DNA of 64,000 nt from Panopea generosa (lineage: Eukaryota > Mollusca > Bivalvia > Adapedonta > Hiatellidae): positions 62,001 to 126,000 of the forward strand of contig CM055912.1 of assembly GCA_029582155.1 (NCBI GenBank), given 5' to 3'. Both the position numbers and the translations under genes were made by a program. The notes below the pieces were generated by a model. That model saw only the letters and a list, made by a program, of their open reading frames with translations, did no database searches and was not told where the DNA came from. This document shows positions 1-10,856 of this stretch, piece by piece. How positions within the stretch are numbered: position 1 is the first letter of the stretch; the number at the start of each line of letters is the position of its first letter.

Positions 1-46
1 CATGTTTGAAATTTCTTGATAAATTGTAAGAAAAAAAAAAATTACC

Positions 47-236
47 TTATGATCTATGTAGAATAAGTGTTTGGTGGACTTGTTTCATCCTATCCATACA
101 AAGTTTGCTCGCGTCTGCATGGTTCACCACAGGTACTGGATAGTCTTTTCCCACAATGCACTTGGCTGCTTTCTGGAAACTCTCTGGTGCATTCCAGGGT
201 TCATAGATATATTTATTCAATACAGGTAAGTAATGC
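47..236 (-). pseudogene. Cryptochrome/(6-4) photolyase relic, C-terminal exon
   Basis: Read on the minus strand, a TTTTCAG acceptor opens an exon that begins [18 protein letters not shown] and continues with [22 protein letters not shown] and DRMKQVHQ before a TAA at 49-47. This matches, in order, the end of the FAD-binding domain of animal cryptochromes (YLPVL..YIY-PWNAPE, IG-DYP-P-VNHA-AS, ERMKQ). About four residues of the usual VLxxFPAxYIY stretch are missing (VLNKYIY). A donor-like AAG/GTAA follows the stop immediately. The exon alone could pass as functional, but the partner exon at 1079-1235 carries stops, so the locus is called a pseudogene. Transcriptional-repressor cryptochrome fits better than photolyase because of NHADAS and ERMKQ-like wording. 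Confidence 0.85.
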
Positions 237-244
237 CTGAAAAC

Positions 245-430
245 AAATCACATTATCCAGTTATAATCTTGACCTCCAGATCACATGCAACATAGTATAG
301 TGGATATTTTTAGTCAAGGCACAGCATAATATCAATCATCATGGAGACTGTGACTGGGCAGAGATTCGATCTCATCACCACTGGATTGCTAGTCACGCGC
401 TATTGGCTGAGCCAACTGGATGCGGTGGTA
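245..430 (-). repeat. SINE-A head (tRNA-derived), minus strand
   Basis: On the minus strand a box-A-like TTGGCTCAGCCAATAG is followed by a box-B-like GATGAGATCGAATCTC, then by the ATGATTGAT...TGCTGTGC body seen in the other SINE-A copies of this window. It lies next to the last cryptochrome exon. Only the tRNA-related half is clear. Confidence 0.55.
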
Positions 431-524
431 CTTTGTAAAGAATGTCTGTAATATATATCCTAGCATCATGCATAAATATTTGACATAATAAAAGGTTGAC
501 CTATTAAAACTACTTTAAATTCAT

Positions 525-975
525 TTGGCTGGTAAACATTCATTTAGACTACTTGGATTTCTTCCTTCAAAACAGTTGTCTAAGATATTGTTATTGAAAC
601 CTCAACAACAGGATAAACAAAACGCTAGAGAAAAGGATGTTGCTTCAAATTCATTACGTTCAGCACATCAATTTGACTGCCTCAGCAGAGCCGTAGAATC
701 TGATATTTCTGGATTTGATACTATTTCAGATGAGAAATATATAAACAGTAGTGCAATTTTGCGTCTCCCAAGACAGCGCATCGCATATCCAAATAATGAC
801 AAAAAGCTGTCCATCCAAGCCTTATTTTCTTCTCAAAAACTGTAAGCTTGATCATAGTGAAATGTATGCAGCTTTAGTGACGCAAAATGAACCAAAAGGT
901 GATCATAAAAGGTCACCAGACACTAAAAATATATATGCAATTATACTGGAACCAGTATTGGATTTGGAGGCTTAA
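525..975 (+). pseudogene. Unrecognised degenerate coding fragment (two overlapping frames)
   Basis: One frame is open from 525 to 845 and ends at TAA; a second frame continues from 841 to 975. Joined by one frameshift near 840 they give about 145 residues of ordinary composition (pieces include NSLRSAHQFDCLSRAVESD, ISGFDTISDEKYINSSAILR, DHSEMYAALVTQNEPKGDH and NIYAIILEPVLDLEA). There is no convincing ATG start and no splice signal that fits. It lies in the cryptochrome relic's intron on the opposite strand, where the missing FAD-core exon would be expected. I do not recognise the protein; a decayed retrocopy or transposon ORF is possible. Confidence 0.3.
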
Positions 976-1078
976 AAAAATTGTTTAACATTTTGGTTAA
1001 ACCGGGTGTCAGAAAATTCTAGAAATAAGATCAATAATCCAGAGTCCCAACCATGTTCATCTCTGACTGAATACATAC

Positions 1079-1235
1079 CTCAGCCCGCTTGGTTAGGGCT
1101 TCCAGGTTTTTGTCTCACAGTATTTGAACATATATCAGTTTGCCCTCCATTCTGTTGAAACTGGAATTATTTGTTGCTGCTGCGCTCAAACAGCTGACCA
1201 CGTCATGATAATGGTGAATCATTCCGCTTCTTGAC
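1079..1235 (-). pseudogene. Cryptochrome relic, central exon with in-frame stops
   Basis: Between a CCTCAG acceptor and a GAG/GTATGT donor the minus strand reads VKKRNDSPLS-stop-RGQLF. After a small deletion that shifts the frame it reads AAATNNSSFNRMEG, IYVQIL-stop-DKNLEALTKRAE. This is collinear with cryptochrome VKK..SPPLSLYGQLLW, TAATNNP.FDKMEGN, VQIPWDKNPEALAKWAEG. The break removes the REFFY segment, the conserved PW-DKN tryptophan is a TGA stop, and the second tryptophan is Arg. The next expected exon, carrying most of the FAD-binding core (GFPWIDA...HHLARH...DAD), is not visible between 237 and 1078. Several lesions in one exon make loss of function very likely. Confidence 0.9.
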
Positions 1236-1699
1236 CTGAGGTACATAATGTTGGAATGGAATGAATGGAATGGAAGTCTTTATTTTAAGAGGGTAGCCCA
1301 ATTAGTTTGAAACTAATCTTCCTTGAGGCACTCTAATTATACATTTATATGTTATTTACAAAATACAATAGCAAAACAAAATAAAAATATTTAAAGCATT
1401 GCAAGGAAATTGATTGTACATGAAATATGACACCATACATATATATATATATATATATATTTTAGTTTTTTTAAGTAGTCCTTTGAAAGTCTCTTTGATT
1501 AAAACAAAATATGTATACAAATTAATCAAGAAAGTGAATATCACTACAGCTGTTACAACAACAAAATAAGCAACAACAACAAAAACAAGTATAATTATTT
1601 ACAGTCAATAATACATGTGTGTACATTGGAGGTGGTGGTTTATTTATAGCATTTGCGATAATAATTGTTTAATTATTACTAAATATTATCTTCAGGACA

Positions 1700-3010
1700 A
1701 GTAATTCATTCAGTTTATAACAATTTAGCACAATTTGATGTAAAGCTTTTGACTGTAGTACTGTTTCTGATATTAACTCGTATACTATTCCATATTAAAG
1801 TTCCAATTAGGACAAACTACCTTTGAATAATTCTGTGTTGGGTTTTGGTGTGATAAAGTTAAATTTATTTGTTGAACGTACAATTCTATGAATGTTATCA
1901 TAGGTTTTAAACATATCTGTTATGTAAAATAGTGTGTTGTTTTTGAAAACTCTGTACATAAATTTTGCATTTTGGAGAAATAATCTTTGATCAATGGAAA
2001 GTGCATTTATTAACTTCGTAGTGTCTGCAAATGTTGAATATTGATCTCTAAGATAATACGCCATGCTCTCCTTTGCAATATCAAAAGATGGTTTACGTTT
2101 ATCTTTTTTGTATTACCCCAGAATAGTTACAATAATCTAGATGGTGTTGTATATAAGCTTTATAGAAAATAATTCTGTAATTTAATTGAATGTAGGTTTT
2201 TATTCTTGATAAAGCCACAAGTAGGTTGAAATTTTCTTCCTTATGAACATGATATGTGTATCCCAATTAAGGTTATTATTTATATGCATTCCAAAAACCT
2301 TATCACTAGATGTAAGTTCTAATGAAATATCATTATACGTTAATGATATATTTTTATCAATAAGTCTAACACGCCGTTGTGGTTAAGTAACAAACAGAAC
2401 TTTAGTTTTTGATGTATTTATAACCATTCAATTTTTCAAACACCATCCATTTCAAATATTTAAAGATTATTGAAGATTTTTTATGTATTTATGTCAAATA
2501 TTGTTGTACCATCATCGGCATATATATTTGTATTTGATACAATTCCTTTTGAAGATCATTTATAAATATCAAATACAAGAGAGGTCCTCATATAGAGCCT
2601 TGCGGTACCCAATGCATAACAGTTTGTTCAACAGATGTTTCTTCATTTAATGTTACTTTCTGTTTTCTTTAAGTAAGGTAAGATTCAAATAATTGTATTG
2701 TGTTTTCATTGCATTTATACAGTTTCAATTTTTTACAAAGTATTGCATGGTCAACTAAATCAAAAGCTTTTCTAAAATCTACCATAATTGTACCAACAAA
2801 TGTCCTTCATTTAGTGCCGCGAGTATCAATCATATGAACTAGAGCTGTTTCACAAAGTCTGTGTTGTTTATGAACCCGCTTTGAAATTCACACAATAATT
2901 TATAGTGATTTAAAAATAGAATAAAATTTTCATGAACATGTTTTTCAATCAATTTAGACAGTGTCGGTAGTATTGATATAGGTCGATAATTGTTTAGATT
3001 ATCAGTTCCT
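1700..3010 (-). mobile_element. Degenerate non-LTR retrotransposon (RT 3' half)
   Basis: With frameshifts and stops, the minus strand reads the ordered motifs of a LINE reverse transcriptase: NYRPISILPTLSKLIEKHV, FQSGF, MVDFRKAFDLVDHAIL, then WVPQGSI-GPLLYLIFIND, a damaged YMPMMV where the catalytic YADD box should be, and the C-terminal stretch 2064-1807 ending PNTELFKGSLS. The order matches jockey/CR1-like elements. The missing aspartates and several stops make it dead. It sits in the same orientation as the cryptochrome relic, inside the intron between its 3105-3244 and 1079-1235 exons. Confidence 0.8.
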
Positions 3011-3104
3011 CGTGTGCGCTGTGAAACTGTCTATTAATATGACAACAGGTTGTTCCCCAAGTACTACGGTGTTTCGATTTCCAAATAATATTAACATAAG
3101 TTAC

Positions 3105-3244
3105 CTTCTATATAACTTTTGTAAATTCCAATAAAACAGCCTTGGTGAGAAACAGCCAAACTGCAAATAAGGACTCAGAGTTGTCTGACTTGAAAACAGT
3201 GACTGTGATGTCATCTTTAGTTTCTTGAAACTTGCCACCAACAC
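3105..3244 (-). pseudogene. Cryptochrome relic, exon at photolyase/FAD domain junction
   Basis: A TTACAG acceptor and an AAG/GTAACT donor bound a 140-base minus-strand exon reading VLVASFKKLKM, TSQSLFSSQTTLSPYL, QFGCFSPRLFYWNLQKLYR. It aligns without gaps to cryptochrome AWVANF-RPRM, NANSLLASPTGLSPYL, RFGCLS-RLFY-L-DLYKK. The usually invariant Arg of SPYLRFG is Gln and the Trp of WVANF is Leu. At the junction with the 1079-1235 exon one base seems lost, because LYR/VKK only joins with a frame shift. A degenerate LINE (about 1700-3010) occupies the intron downstream. Good splice sites with eroded coding sequence indicate an old, once-spliced gene and not a processed copy. Confidence 0.88.
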
Positions 3245-3311
3245 CTGTAATATAATCAGTTTTACAATTAATTATTGAATCATGTCATAAAAAGTCATTA
3301 ATTACTCTTAC

Positions 3312-3374
3312 AAAATACAAGAATTTTCTGTTCTTTCACCGATATTGACCAAAGCTTCAAGTTCCATTAAAATT
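3312..3374 (-). pseudogene. Possible upstream cryptochrome relic exon
   Basis: A TATTGCAG acceptor and a strong TTTT/GTAAGAGT donor delimit 63 bases of minus strand reading ILMELEALVNIGERTENS. This could correspond to the WPGGETEALTRLERHLERK segment that precedes AWVANF in animal cryptochromes; the shared ELEAL/ETEAL core and position fit. The phase does not join cleanly to the next exon, and the similarity is short. No exons for the N-terminal photolyase domain were found between here and 11 kb, so the copy may be 5'-truncated. Confidence 0.35.
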
Positions 3375-3829
3375 CTGCAATACATCAGCTGACCTTAATT
3401 TTCTATTATAAAGACACTGTAACATAATTAAGGGGCTATAATCAACATATGAATATTTTCTCAATCAGTGGAAACGAATTTGGTAATAATATTTGATCGA
3501 GAAACAAACTGGCCAAGTGGTGAAAACTTACTGCCCATACCTAAGTATGAATCCTGGTCAAGTAGGAAATCTTTAAAAGTAGCGACCTGGCCCCTGTTCA
3601 CATGTCATATGTCACATTAATTATCTGTTTTCCTCAAAGCCATCAACACTATGGAAAACAATAAATAGACATCAGTTGAGACATTTACAATATATTTTGA
3701 ATGCCAATATTATGACAAGAAAAAGCACCTAATTACCTACACACCAACCCACTTTCAACCTAACTAAAACTCACCTATCTACTTAACCAACCCACCACCT
3801 TCTTAAAGTCCGCCTTCTTACACATCTAC

Positions 3830-4475
3830 CTTTCTAAGTCTGGCAGCCCAACTTACCATACCTACCAACATACAGGTCTACCTAACTAAAGGTCTACCTA
3901 ATTACAAGTTAAATACCTACAGGTCTACCTACCTAACTACAGGTTTACCTACTTATAGGTCCACCTACCTAACCAGAGGTTTACCTAACTACAGGTTTAG
4001 TTAACTTCAGGTTTACATAATTGCAAGTTTACCTTACCAACAGGTCTACCTACCTACAGGTCTACCTAACTACAGGTTTACCTACCTACAGGTCTACCTA
4101 CATACAGGTCTACCTACCTACAGGTCTACCTAACTACAGGTTTACCTACCTGCAAGTCTACCTAACTGACAGGTCTACCTACATACAGGTCTACCTACCT
4201 ACAGGCCTACCTAACTACAGGTTTACCTAACTACAAGTCTACCTACCTACATGTCTACCTAACTACAGGTCTACCAACATACAAGTCTATTTACCTACAG
4301 GTCTACCTAACTACAGGTTTACCTACCTACAAGTCTACCTACCTACAGGTCTACCTAACTACAGGTTTACCTAACTACAACTCTACCTACCTACAGGTCT
4401 ACCTACCTACAGGTCTACCTAACTACAGGTTTACCTACCTACAAGTCTACCTACATACCTATCCTATAGTACCTA
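3830..4475 (+). repeat. 16-bp minisatellite (ACAGGTCTACCTACCT)
   Basis: From about 4,000 the sequence is a run of 16-base units of the form ACAGGTYTACCTAMCT, roughly 25-30 copies with point changes; more degenerate units extend upstream to about 3,830. The short open frame inside it is only a by-product of the repeat. Confidence 0.9.
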
Positions 4476-4544
4476 CCTACCATCCGGTACTTTGATCAAC
4501 ATATGCATTTTAAAAAATCCTGTTGATACTTCCAATACAAAGTT

Positions 4545-4655
4545 TAAACTTATTTATTTCATTTTGATTGTGAAACAAGTTCTTACAACTTAGACATATC
4601 ACCTTGAAGTCTTCCTGGGTAGAACCAGTACAAAGTATATGCGAAAAAAGTACAA
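4545..4655. repeat. SINE-B tail fragment
   Basis: The string TTATTTATTTCATTTTGATTG, then GTGAAACAAGTTCTTACAA and a GGGTAGAACCAGTAC block recur at 10,665-10,760 and 34,965-35,050. There they adjoin a tRNA-like head or the same body. Only the tail survives here. Confidence 0.5.
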
Positions 4656-5628
4656 AGCATCTAATGCAGTGTAGCCCTGGTCACAACTGCCAGTATTAAT
4701 ATTCATTTATTCATGTTGCACATGTTTATGACAGCCCTACCTGTTTCAATGTCTGTGATCTTTGTGATATATATATAATGTATATACAAAGGTCACAATG
4801 GTCGCAGGAATAAAACATCCAAGAGCTGACATAAACATACATGCAACATAAATAAATGACTATAAATACTAGTAATTATGACCAGGACTACACAAGCAAA
4901 AGCAAAGCAGCAACCACTCAGATTCAAGTACTTTTCCACAGTGGCTTTAACCCCAATCATACAAAAACAAAGGGCCATAACATTTGTTATTCAATCAGGT
5001 CTGTTCAAGAACTTGGTAAAGAGGGCAATTAATAACTACGGTTAAACAATAAAAAAGAAGTGTCAGAGCACACAAAATTTAAATCATTGACAAAAACACA
5101 AGTGATCAGATAACCCAAGCACAAGGTAAATATGTTTGTGATGTAAACATTACTTTTGCAAAGAATCTTAATTTAATCCAAAACATATAACATTTAAGCA
5201 GAAGTAATTTGCATTTTGACTGGGCATTCTTTTACTGGTATTTTCATAAATTATCAAGACACTGGAGTATTGCAAGTAATACACAAATCCCCTAACGGTT
5301 GACCTGATTACCAATTTTGATGCCATGGCAACCACAATTTTTGTCAGAATGAAAAAATAAAATGACCTGCATAATCTCCTTATTGTACTCTAACAACAAC
5401 TTAAGTTATACAAATGTGGCTTGGACATTTTTTTAATAATCAATTCAGATGGATGGCCAGAAGGACATATGCCAAACGAATGGACGGAGGGTAAACCCTC
5501 CAGTGAAACCAGTAGGGGACTGAAAAGATATTACAGCTGCTGATGTATGACGTGGATTGAAGCTACTGTGAAAATAATACTTAAATATGAGTGGTAATTG
5601 TTTGCATTTACTTTACAATAGAAGCCTC

Positions 5629-5690
<62 letters not shown>
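5629..5690. repeat. (TA)n microsatellite
   Basis: About 30 uninterrupted TA dinucleotides. The YIYIYI run in the overlapping frame comes from this repeat. Confidence 0.95.
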
Positions 5691-5692
<2 letters not shown>

Positions 5693-5739
5693 AGTACAAA
5701 CAGGATGTTTTAAGCATATGTTGTTCAAAGCACCTATCA

Positions 5740-5955
5740 CCTTACCCTGCACCCTTCCACACTCTCCCAAACCCACTCATCCCATCCACCCACCCCCCTT
5801 TCCCCAACCCCACCCATCCCACCCCACTTCCCCTCCACCACCCACCCACCCCCCTTTCCCCACCCACCCCTTCCCCAACCCCCTCCCCTTCCCTCCCCCC
5901 ACCCCCCTTAACTCCCCCACCCCCCCAAAATCTCCCCCCTCCCCCCAAAAAAGAA
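5740..5955. repeat. Cytosine-rich tract, G-quadruplex-prone on minus strand
   Basis: Over about 215 bases the plus strand is almost only C with T and A (runs such as CCACCCCCCTTTCCCC). The minus strand therefore holds more than a dozen runs of three to seven G. Overlapping open frames in all directions (Pro-rich on plus, Gly-rich on minus) are compositional artefacts. The C-rich tract is unlike the AT-rich surroundings. Confidence 0.85.
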
Positions 5956-6508
5956 AAAGAAGAACAAACAAAATAGAAGAACAAATAAAAAAGGTGAACA
6001 AAAACATTGTGTCCACTATTAGAACATGGGTACCCCCACCAACAATAAGCCCTTGGTAAGGAGATGGTGTATAGCAAGTTTGATTAGAAATGGATGAAAA
6101 CTGAAGGAGCTGAGGCCACAAGATACATACATTATGTATGTATGAATGGGCATTCTAAATACCCATTTGCGTGTAGACGGTCAGATGGACAGTTCAAACA
6201 CTTTGACCCATGGGAGCATAAAAAGGGAAAAAGACAACAACATCCACACCTGTATCTGCTTATTCAGTAAAAACTTACCATGTAAAAATGAAGACCTATT
6301 ATAAATTTCAAGACTTCTTCCATATTTAAACAAATTTAAAAAAAAAAATTGTGATCAGGCTGCGACCTTTAGTAAAGTTTACCCTTGATACAACTAATTT
6401 AATATACAATTAACAGTGTTGTTGTATGGTCTTATTTTCTAGTCATATCGAGATGGTGTCCGCATGAGACAGTATTCTAACCCCATCCCACCCAACCACA
6501 ATATACAG

Positions 6509-6675
6509 TCAAACCTGTGTAAGTGGTCACCTCTATGAAGCAGCCACTTGTCTTAAGCAGCCATACAATATCCCATTTAAATGCTTTTAGAACAAATAAA
6601 CCTGTATCAAGCAACAATCTGTCTTAAAAGGCCACTTTTGGTTCTCCCCTTGACTGGCTGCTTAAGACAAGTTAC
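6509..6675. mobile_element. One-ended fragment of a TACAGTCAAACCTG TIR element
   Basis: The left edge ATACAGTCAAACCTGTGTAAG and the inner AAGTGGTCAC/AAGCAGCCAC repeats resemble the termini of the 24827-25845 element. The far side reaches GGCTGCTTAAGACAAGTTA but lacks the final TTTGACTGTA. It is read as a truncated copy of a related TIR element. Confidence 0.45.
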
Positions 6676-6764
6676 CAAGCCAACCAGATCTAGAATTAAC
6701 CTCTAGATGCTGAGCAACAAACAAGGAAGCTTCAAGTCTTTGATATATTCCAACTAGGGATCAG

Positions 6765-6832
6765 ACGAATGACCTTCCATATGCAAGGCAGTTGGTCTAC
6801 CACTAGACCATTGCTGAGGTATTACATTTCAT
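6765..6832 (-). repeat. tRNA-like SINE head fragment
   Basis: The minus strand reads GCAATGGTCTAGTGGTAGAC (box-A-like), then AAGGTCATTCGTCTGATCC (weak box B) 30 bases later. The spacing matches tRNA-derived SINE heads, but it does not fold as a good tRNA gene. Confidence 0.4.
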
Positions 6833-7070
6833 TGATTTTCTACTATGTAGGTACATTTGTCTATAAACCACTGCAGGGTTTTTCATCAGTAAGTAAATGT
6901 GACCAGTAACCTTTTCCTTATTTATCCTATTAAGATGTTGCTAGTGAAGCATTGTGTAAATTATACTCAAATGTAATATGCTTAGGCTATCCTTCAAAAA
7001 ATATTTATTGTGCTCCAACTCAGTATTTTTCATGTGGGTAGGTAGGTAGCTAAAATATTTTTTTGATCTT

Positions 7071-10000
7071 TGAAGGTTAACTAGGACTCAAGTGCACCAT
7101 TACTGCTTATATTTCATAACAGACCCAAGTACTCCTTGGATCCATGAAGGTTTACCAGTACTCAAGTACACCATTACTGTTTATATTAAATAACAGGCCC
7201 AAATTCTCCTTGGATCCATGAAGGTTAACCAGTACTCAAGTGCACCATTATTGTTTTCATTTCATAACAGGCCCAAGTACTCCTGGGATCCATGAAAGTT
7301 AACCAGTACTCAAGTAAACCATTACTGTTTATATCAAATAACAGGCACAAGTACTCCTGGGATCCATGAAGGTTAACCAGTACTCAAGTACACCATTACT
7401 GTTTATATTTTATAACGGGCCCAAGTACTCCTTGGATCCATGAAGGTTAACCAGTACTCAAGTACACCATTACTGTTTATATTTCATAAGAGGCCCAAGT
7501 ACTCCTGGAATCCATGAAGGTTAACCAGTACTCAAGTACACCATTACTGTTAATATTTTATAACGGGCCCAAGTACTCCTTGAATCCATGATGGTTAACC
7601 AGTACTCAAGTACACCATTACTGTTTATATTTCATAACAGACCCAAGTACTCCTGGGATCCATGAAAGTTAACCAGTACTCAAGTACACCATTACTGTTT
7701 ATATTAAATAACAGGCCCAAGTACTCCTGGGATCCATGAAAGTAACCAGTACTCAAGTACACCATTACTGTTTATATTTCATAACAGGCCCAAGTACTCC
7801 TGGGATCCATGAAGGTTAACCAGTAATCAAGTACACCATAACTGTTTATATTTCATAACAGGCCCAAGTACTCCTGGGATCCATGAAGGTTAACCAGTAA
7901 TCAAGTACACCATAACTGTTTATATTTCATAACAAACCCAAGTACTCCTGGGATCCATGAAAGTTAACCAGTACTCAAGTACACAATTACTGTTTATATT
8001 TCACAACAGGCCTACGTACTCCTGGGATCCATGAAGGTTAACTAGTACTCAAGTACACAATCACTGTTTATATTAAATAACAGGCCCAAGTACTCCTGGG
8101 ATCCATGAAGGTAACCAGTACCAAAGTACACCATTACTGTTTATATTAAATAACAGGCCCAAGTACTCCTGGGATCCATGAAGGTAACCAGTACTCAAGT
8201 ACACATAACTGTTTATATTTCATAACAGGCCCAAGTACTCCTGGGATCCATGAAGGTTAACCAGTACTCAAGTACACATAACTGTTTATATATCATAACA
8301 TGCCGAAGTACTCCTGGGATCCATGAAGGTTAACCAGTACCCAAGTACACAATTACTGTTTATATTTCATAACAGGCCCAAGTACTCCTGGGATCCATGA
8401 AAGTTAACCAGTACTCAAGTACACCATTACTGTTTATATTTCATAACAGGCCAAAATACTCCAGGGATCCTTGAATATTAACCAGTACTCAAGTACACCA
8501 TTACTGTTTATATTTCATAACAGGCCCTAATACTCCAGGGATCCTTGATGGTTAACTGTACTCAAATACACAATTACTGTATATATTTTGTAACAGGATC
8601 AAGTACTCCAGTGATCCTTGATGGTTAACTAGTACTCAAGTACACCATTACTGTTAATATTTCATAATAGGCCCTAGTACTCCAGGGATCCTTGATGGTT
8701 AACTAGTACTCAAGTACACCATTACTGTTTATATTTCATAACAGGCCCTAGTATTCCAGGAATACTTGATGGTTAACTAGTACTCAAGTACACCATTACT
8801 GTTTATATTTCATAATAGGCCCTAATACTCCAGGGATCCTTGATGGTTAACTAGTACTCAAGTACACCATTACTGTTTATATTTCATAAAAGGCCCTAAT
8901 ACTCCTGGGATCCTTGATGGTTAACTAGTACTCAAGTACACCATTACTGTTTATATTTCATAATAGGCCCTAATACTCCAGGGATCCTTGATGGTTAACT
9001 AGTACTCAAGTACACCATTACTGTTTATATTTCATAAAAGGCCCTAATACTCCTGGGATCCTTGATGGTTAACTAGTACTCAAGTACACCATTACTGTTT
9101 ATATTTCATAATAGGCCCTAATACTCCAGGGATCCTTGATGGTTAACTAGTACTCAAGTACACCATTACTGTTTATATTTCATAAAAGGCCCTAATACTC
9201 CTGGGATCCTTGATGGTTAACTAGTACTCAAGTACACCATTGCTGTTTATATTTCATAATAGGCCCTAATACTCCTGGGATCCTTGATGGTTAACTAGTA
9301 CTCAAGTACACCATTACTGTTTATATTTCATAACAGGCCCTAGTATTCCAGGAATACTTGATGGTTAACTAGTACTCAAGTACACCATTACTGTTTATAT
9401 TTCATAATAGGCCCTAATACTCCAGGGATCCTTGATGGTTAACTAGTACTCAAGTACACCATTACTGTTTATATTTCATAAAAGGCCCTAATACTCCTGG
9501 GATCCTTGATGGTTAACTAGTACTCAAGTACACCATTACTGTTTATATTTCATAATAGGCCCTAATACTCCAGGGATCCTTGATGGTTAACTAGTACTCA
9601 AGTACACCATTACTGTTTATATTTCATAAAAGGCCCTAATACTCCTGGGATCCTTGATGGTTAACTAGTACTCAAGTACACCATTACTGTTTATATTTCA
9701 TAATAGGCCCTAATACTCCAGGGATCCTTGATGGTTAACTAGTACTCAAGTACACCATTACTGTTTATATTTCATAAAAGGCCCTAATACTCCTGGGATC
9801 CTTGATGGTTAACTAGTACTCAAGTACACCATTGCTGTTTATATTTCATAATAGGCCCTAATACTTCAGGGATCCTTGATGGTTAACTAGTACTCAAGTA
9901 CACCATTACTGTTTTTATTTCATAACAGGCCCTAGTATTCCAGGAATACTTGATGGTTAACCAGTACTCAAGAACACAATTACTGTTTATATTTCATAAC

Positions 10001-10350
10001 AGGACCAAGTACTCCTGGGATCCTTGAAGGTTAACCAGTACTCAAGTACACCATTACTGTTTATATTTCATAACAGGCCAAAACACTCCAGGGATCCTTG
10101 AAGGTTAACTAGTACTCAAGAACACCATTACTGTTTATATTTCATAACAGGCCCTAGTACTCCAGGGATACTTGATGGTTAACCAGTACTCAAGAACACA
10201 ATGACTGTTAATATTTCATAACAGGACCAAGTACTCCTGGGATCCTTGAAGGTTAACCAGTACTCAAGTACACCATTAATGTTTATATTTCATAATAGGA
10301 CCAAGTACTCTTGGGATCCTTGAAGGTTAATCTGTACTCAAGTACACAAA
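7071..10350. repeat. 74-bp satellite with 592-bp higher-order repeat, about 44 copies
   Basis: Head-to-tail 74-base units run from 7,071 to 10,350: GTTAACYAGTACTCAAGTAC, ACCATTACTGTTTATATTTC, ATAAYAGGCCC, then AAGTACTCCTGGGATCCWTG. Units before about 8,450 mostly carry ATCCATGAAG; later ones carry ATCCTTGATG with CCTAATACTCC. Between 8,600 and 9,940 units alternate (CATAATAGG...CCAGGG versus CATAAAAGG...CCTGGG). A rare variant, GTATTCCAGG, recurs at 8,751, 9,343 and 9,935, exactly 592 bases (8 units) apart, as does CATTGCTG at 9,239 and 9,831. The right edge continues straight into SINE-A body sequence. Confidence 0.95.
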
Positions 10351-10512
10351 TCTCTGAAATTAATTAATAACTTGCCCATTTGAATCAGTGATGAGATGAA
10401 TGACAATGAAATACAATGTTGTATATCAAACATTACAAAGACTGTGGAAGGCCGGGGATTCAAACTCATTACCCTTGGATTGTGCTTATGACTAAACTAA
10501 CCAGGTGGGGCA
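10290..10512 (-). repeat. SINE-A copy fused to the 74-bp satellite
   Basis: After the last satellite unit the sequence continues TCTCTGAAATTAATTAATAAC, TTGCCCATTTGAATCAGTG, ATGTTGTATATCAAACATTAC and a box-B-like GGGGATTCAAACTCATTACC. This is the standard SINE-A order read from its tail to its head. The satellite unit itself occupies the position of the SINE tail (GGATCC..GAAGGTTAACCAGTAC). Confidence 0.75.
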
Positions 10513-10659
10513 GATGGAATAAAATAGTGTTGCAGTTAAATGCCAACATTTACTTTCTATTGTGTTATATGAAAGTCCATGTGCTGATTTAAAGATATAA
10601 TGTGTCATAGTGGTGGAGAGTTTGTTTGAACACTATAGTTATTATTATACTATAGTTTA

Positions 10660-10856
10660 TACTTATTTATTTTACTTTGATTGTGAAACAAGTTCTTACA
10701 ATTTAGACAAATCATGCTTGAACACTTCCTGGGTAGAGCCAGTATTAAGTATATGCGGAAAAGTGTCTTATACATAGCCGTGTCAGAGGAACGAACCCAC
10801 AACCCTCCAATTATGGGATTGGTGCTCTACCACTGGACCATCTGCTCCACTTTATT
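10660..10856 (-). repeat. SINE-B, nearly complete copy
   Basis: The minus strand begins with a clear tRNA-like head: box A ATGGTCCAGTGGTAGAGC, then box B GGTTGTGGGTTCGTTCC. It is followed by a body ending in the GAACTTGTTTCACAATCAAA tail shared with 4,545 and 34,965. The family differs from SINE-A in head and tail. Confidence 0.7.

Noticed and set aside
5587-6121. Overlapping Pro-rich and Gly-rich frames
   Set aside because: Compositional by-products of the (TA)n and C-rich tracts.
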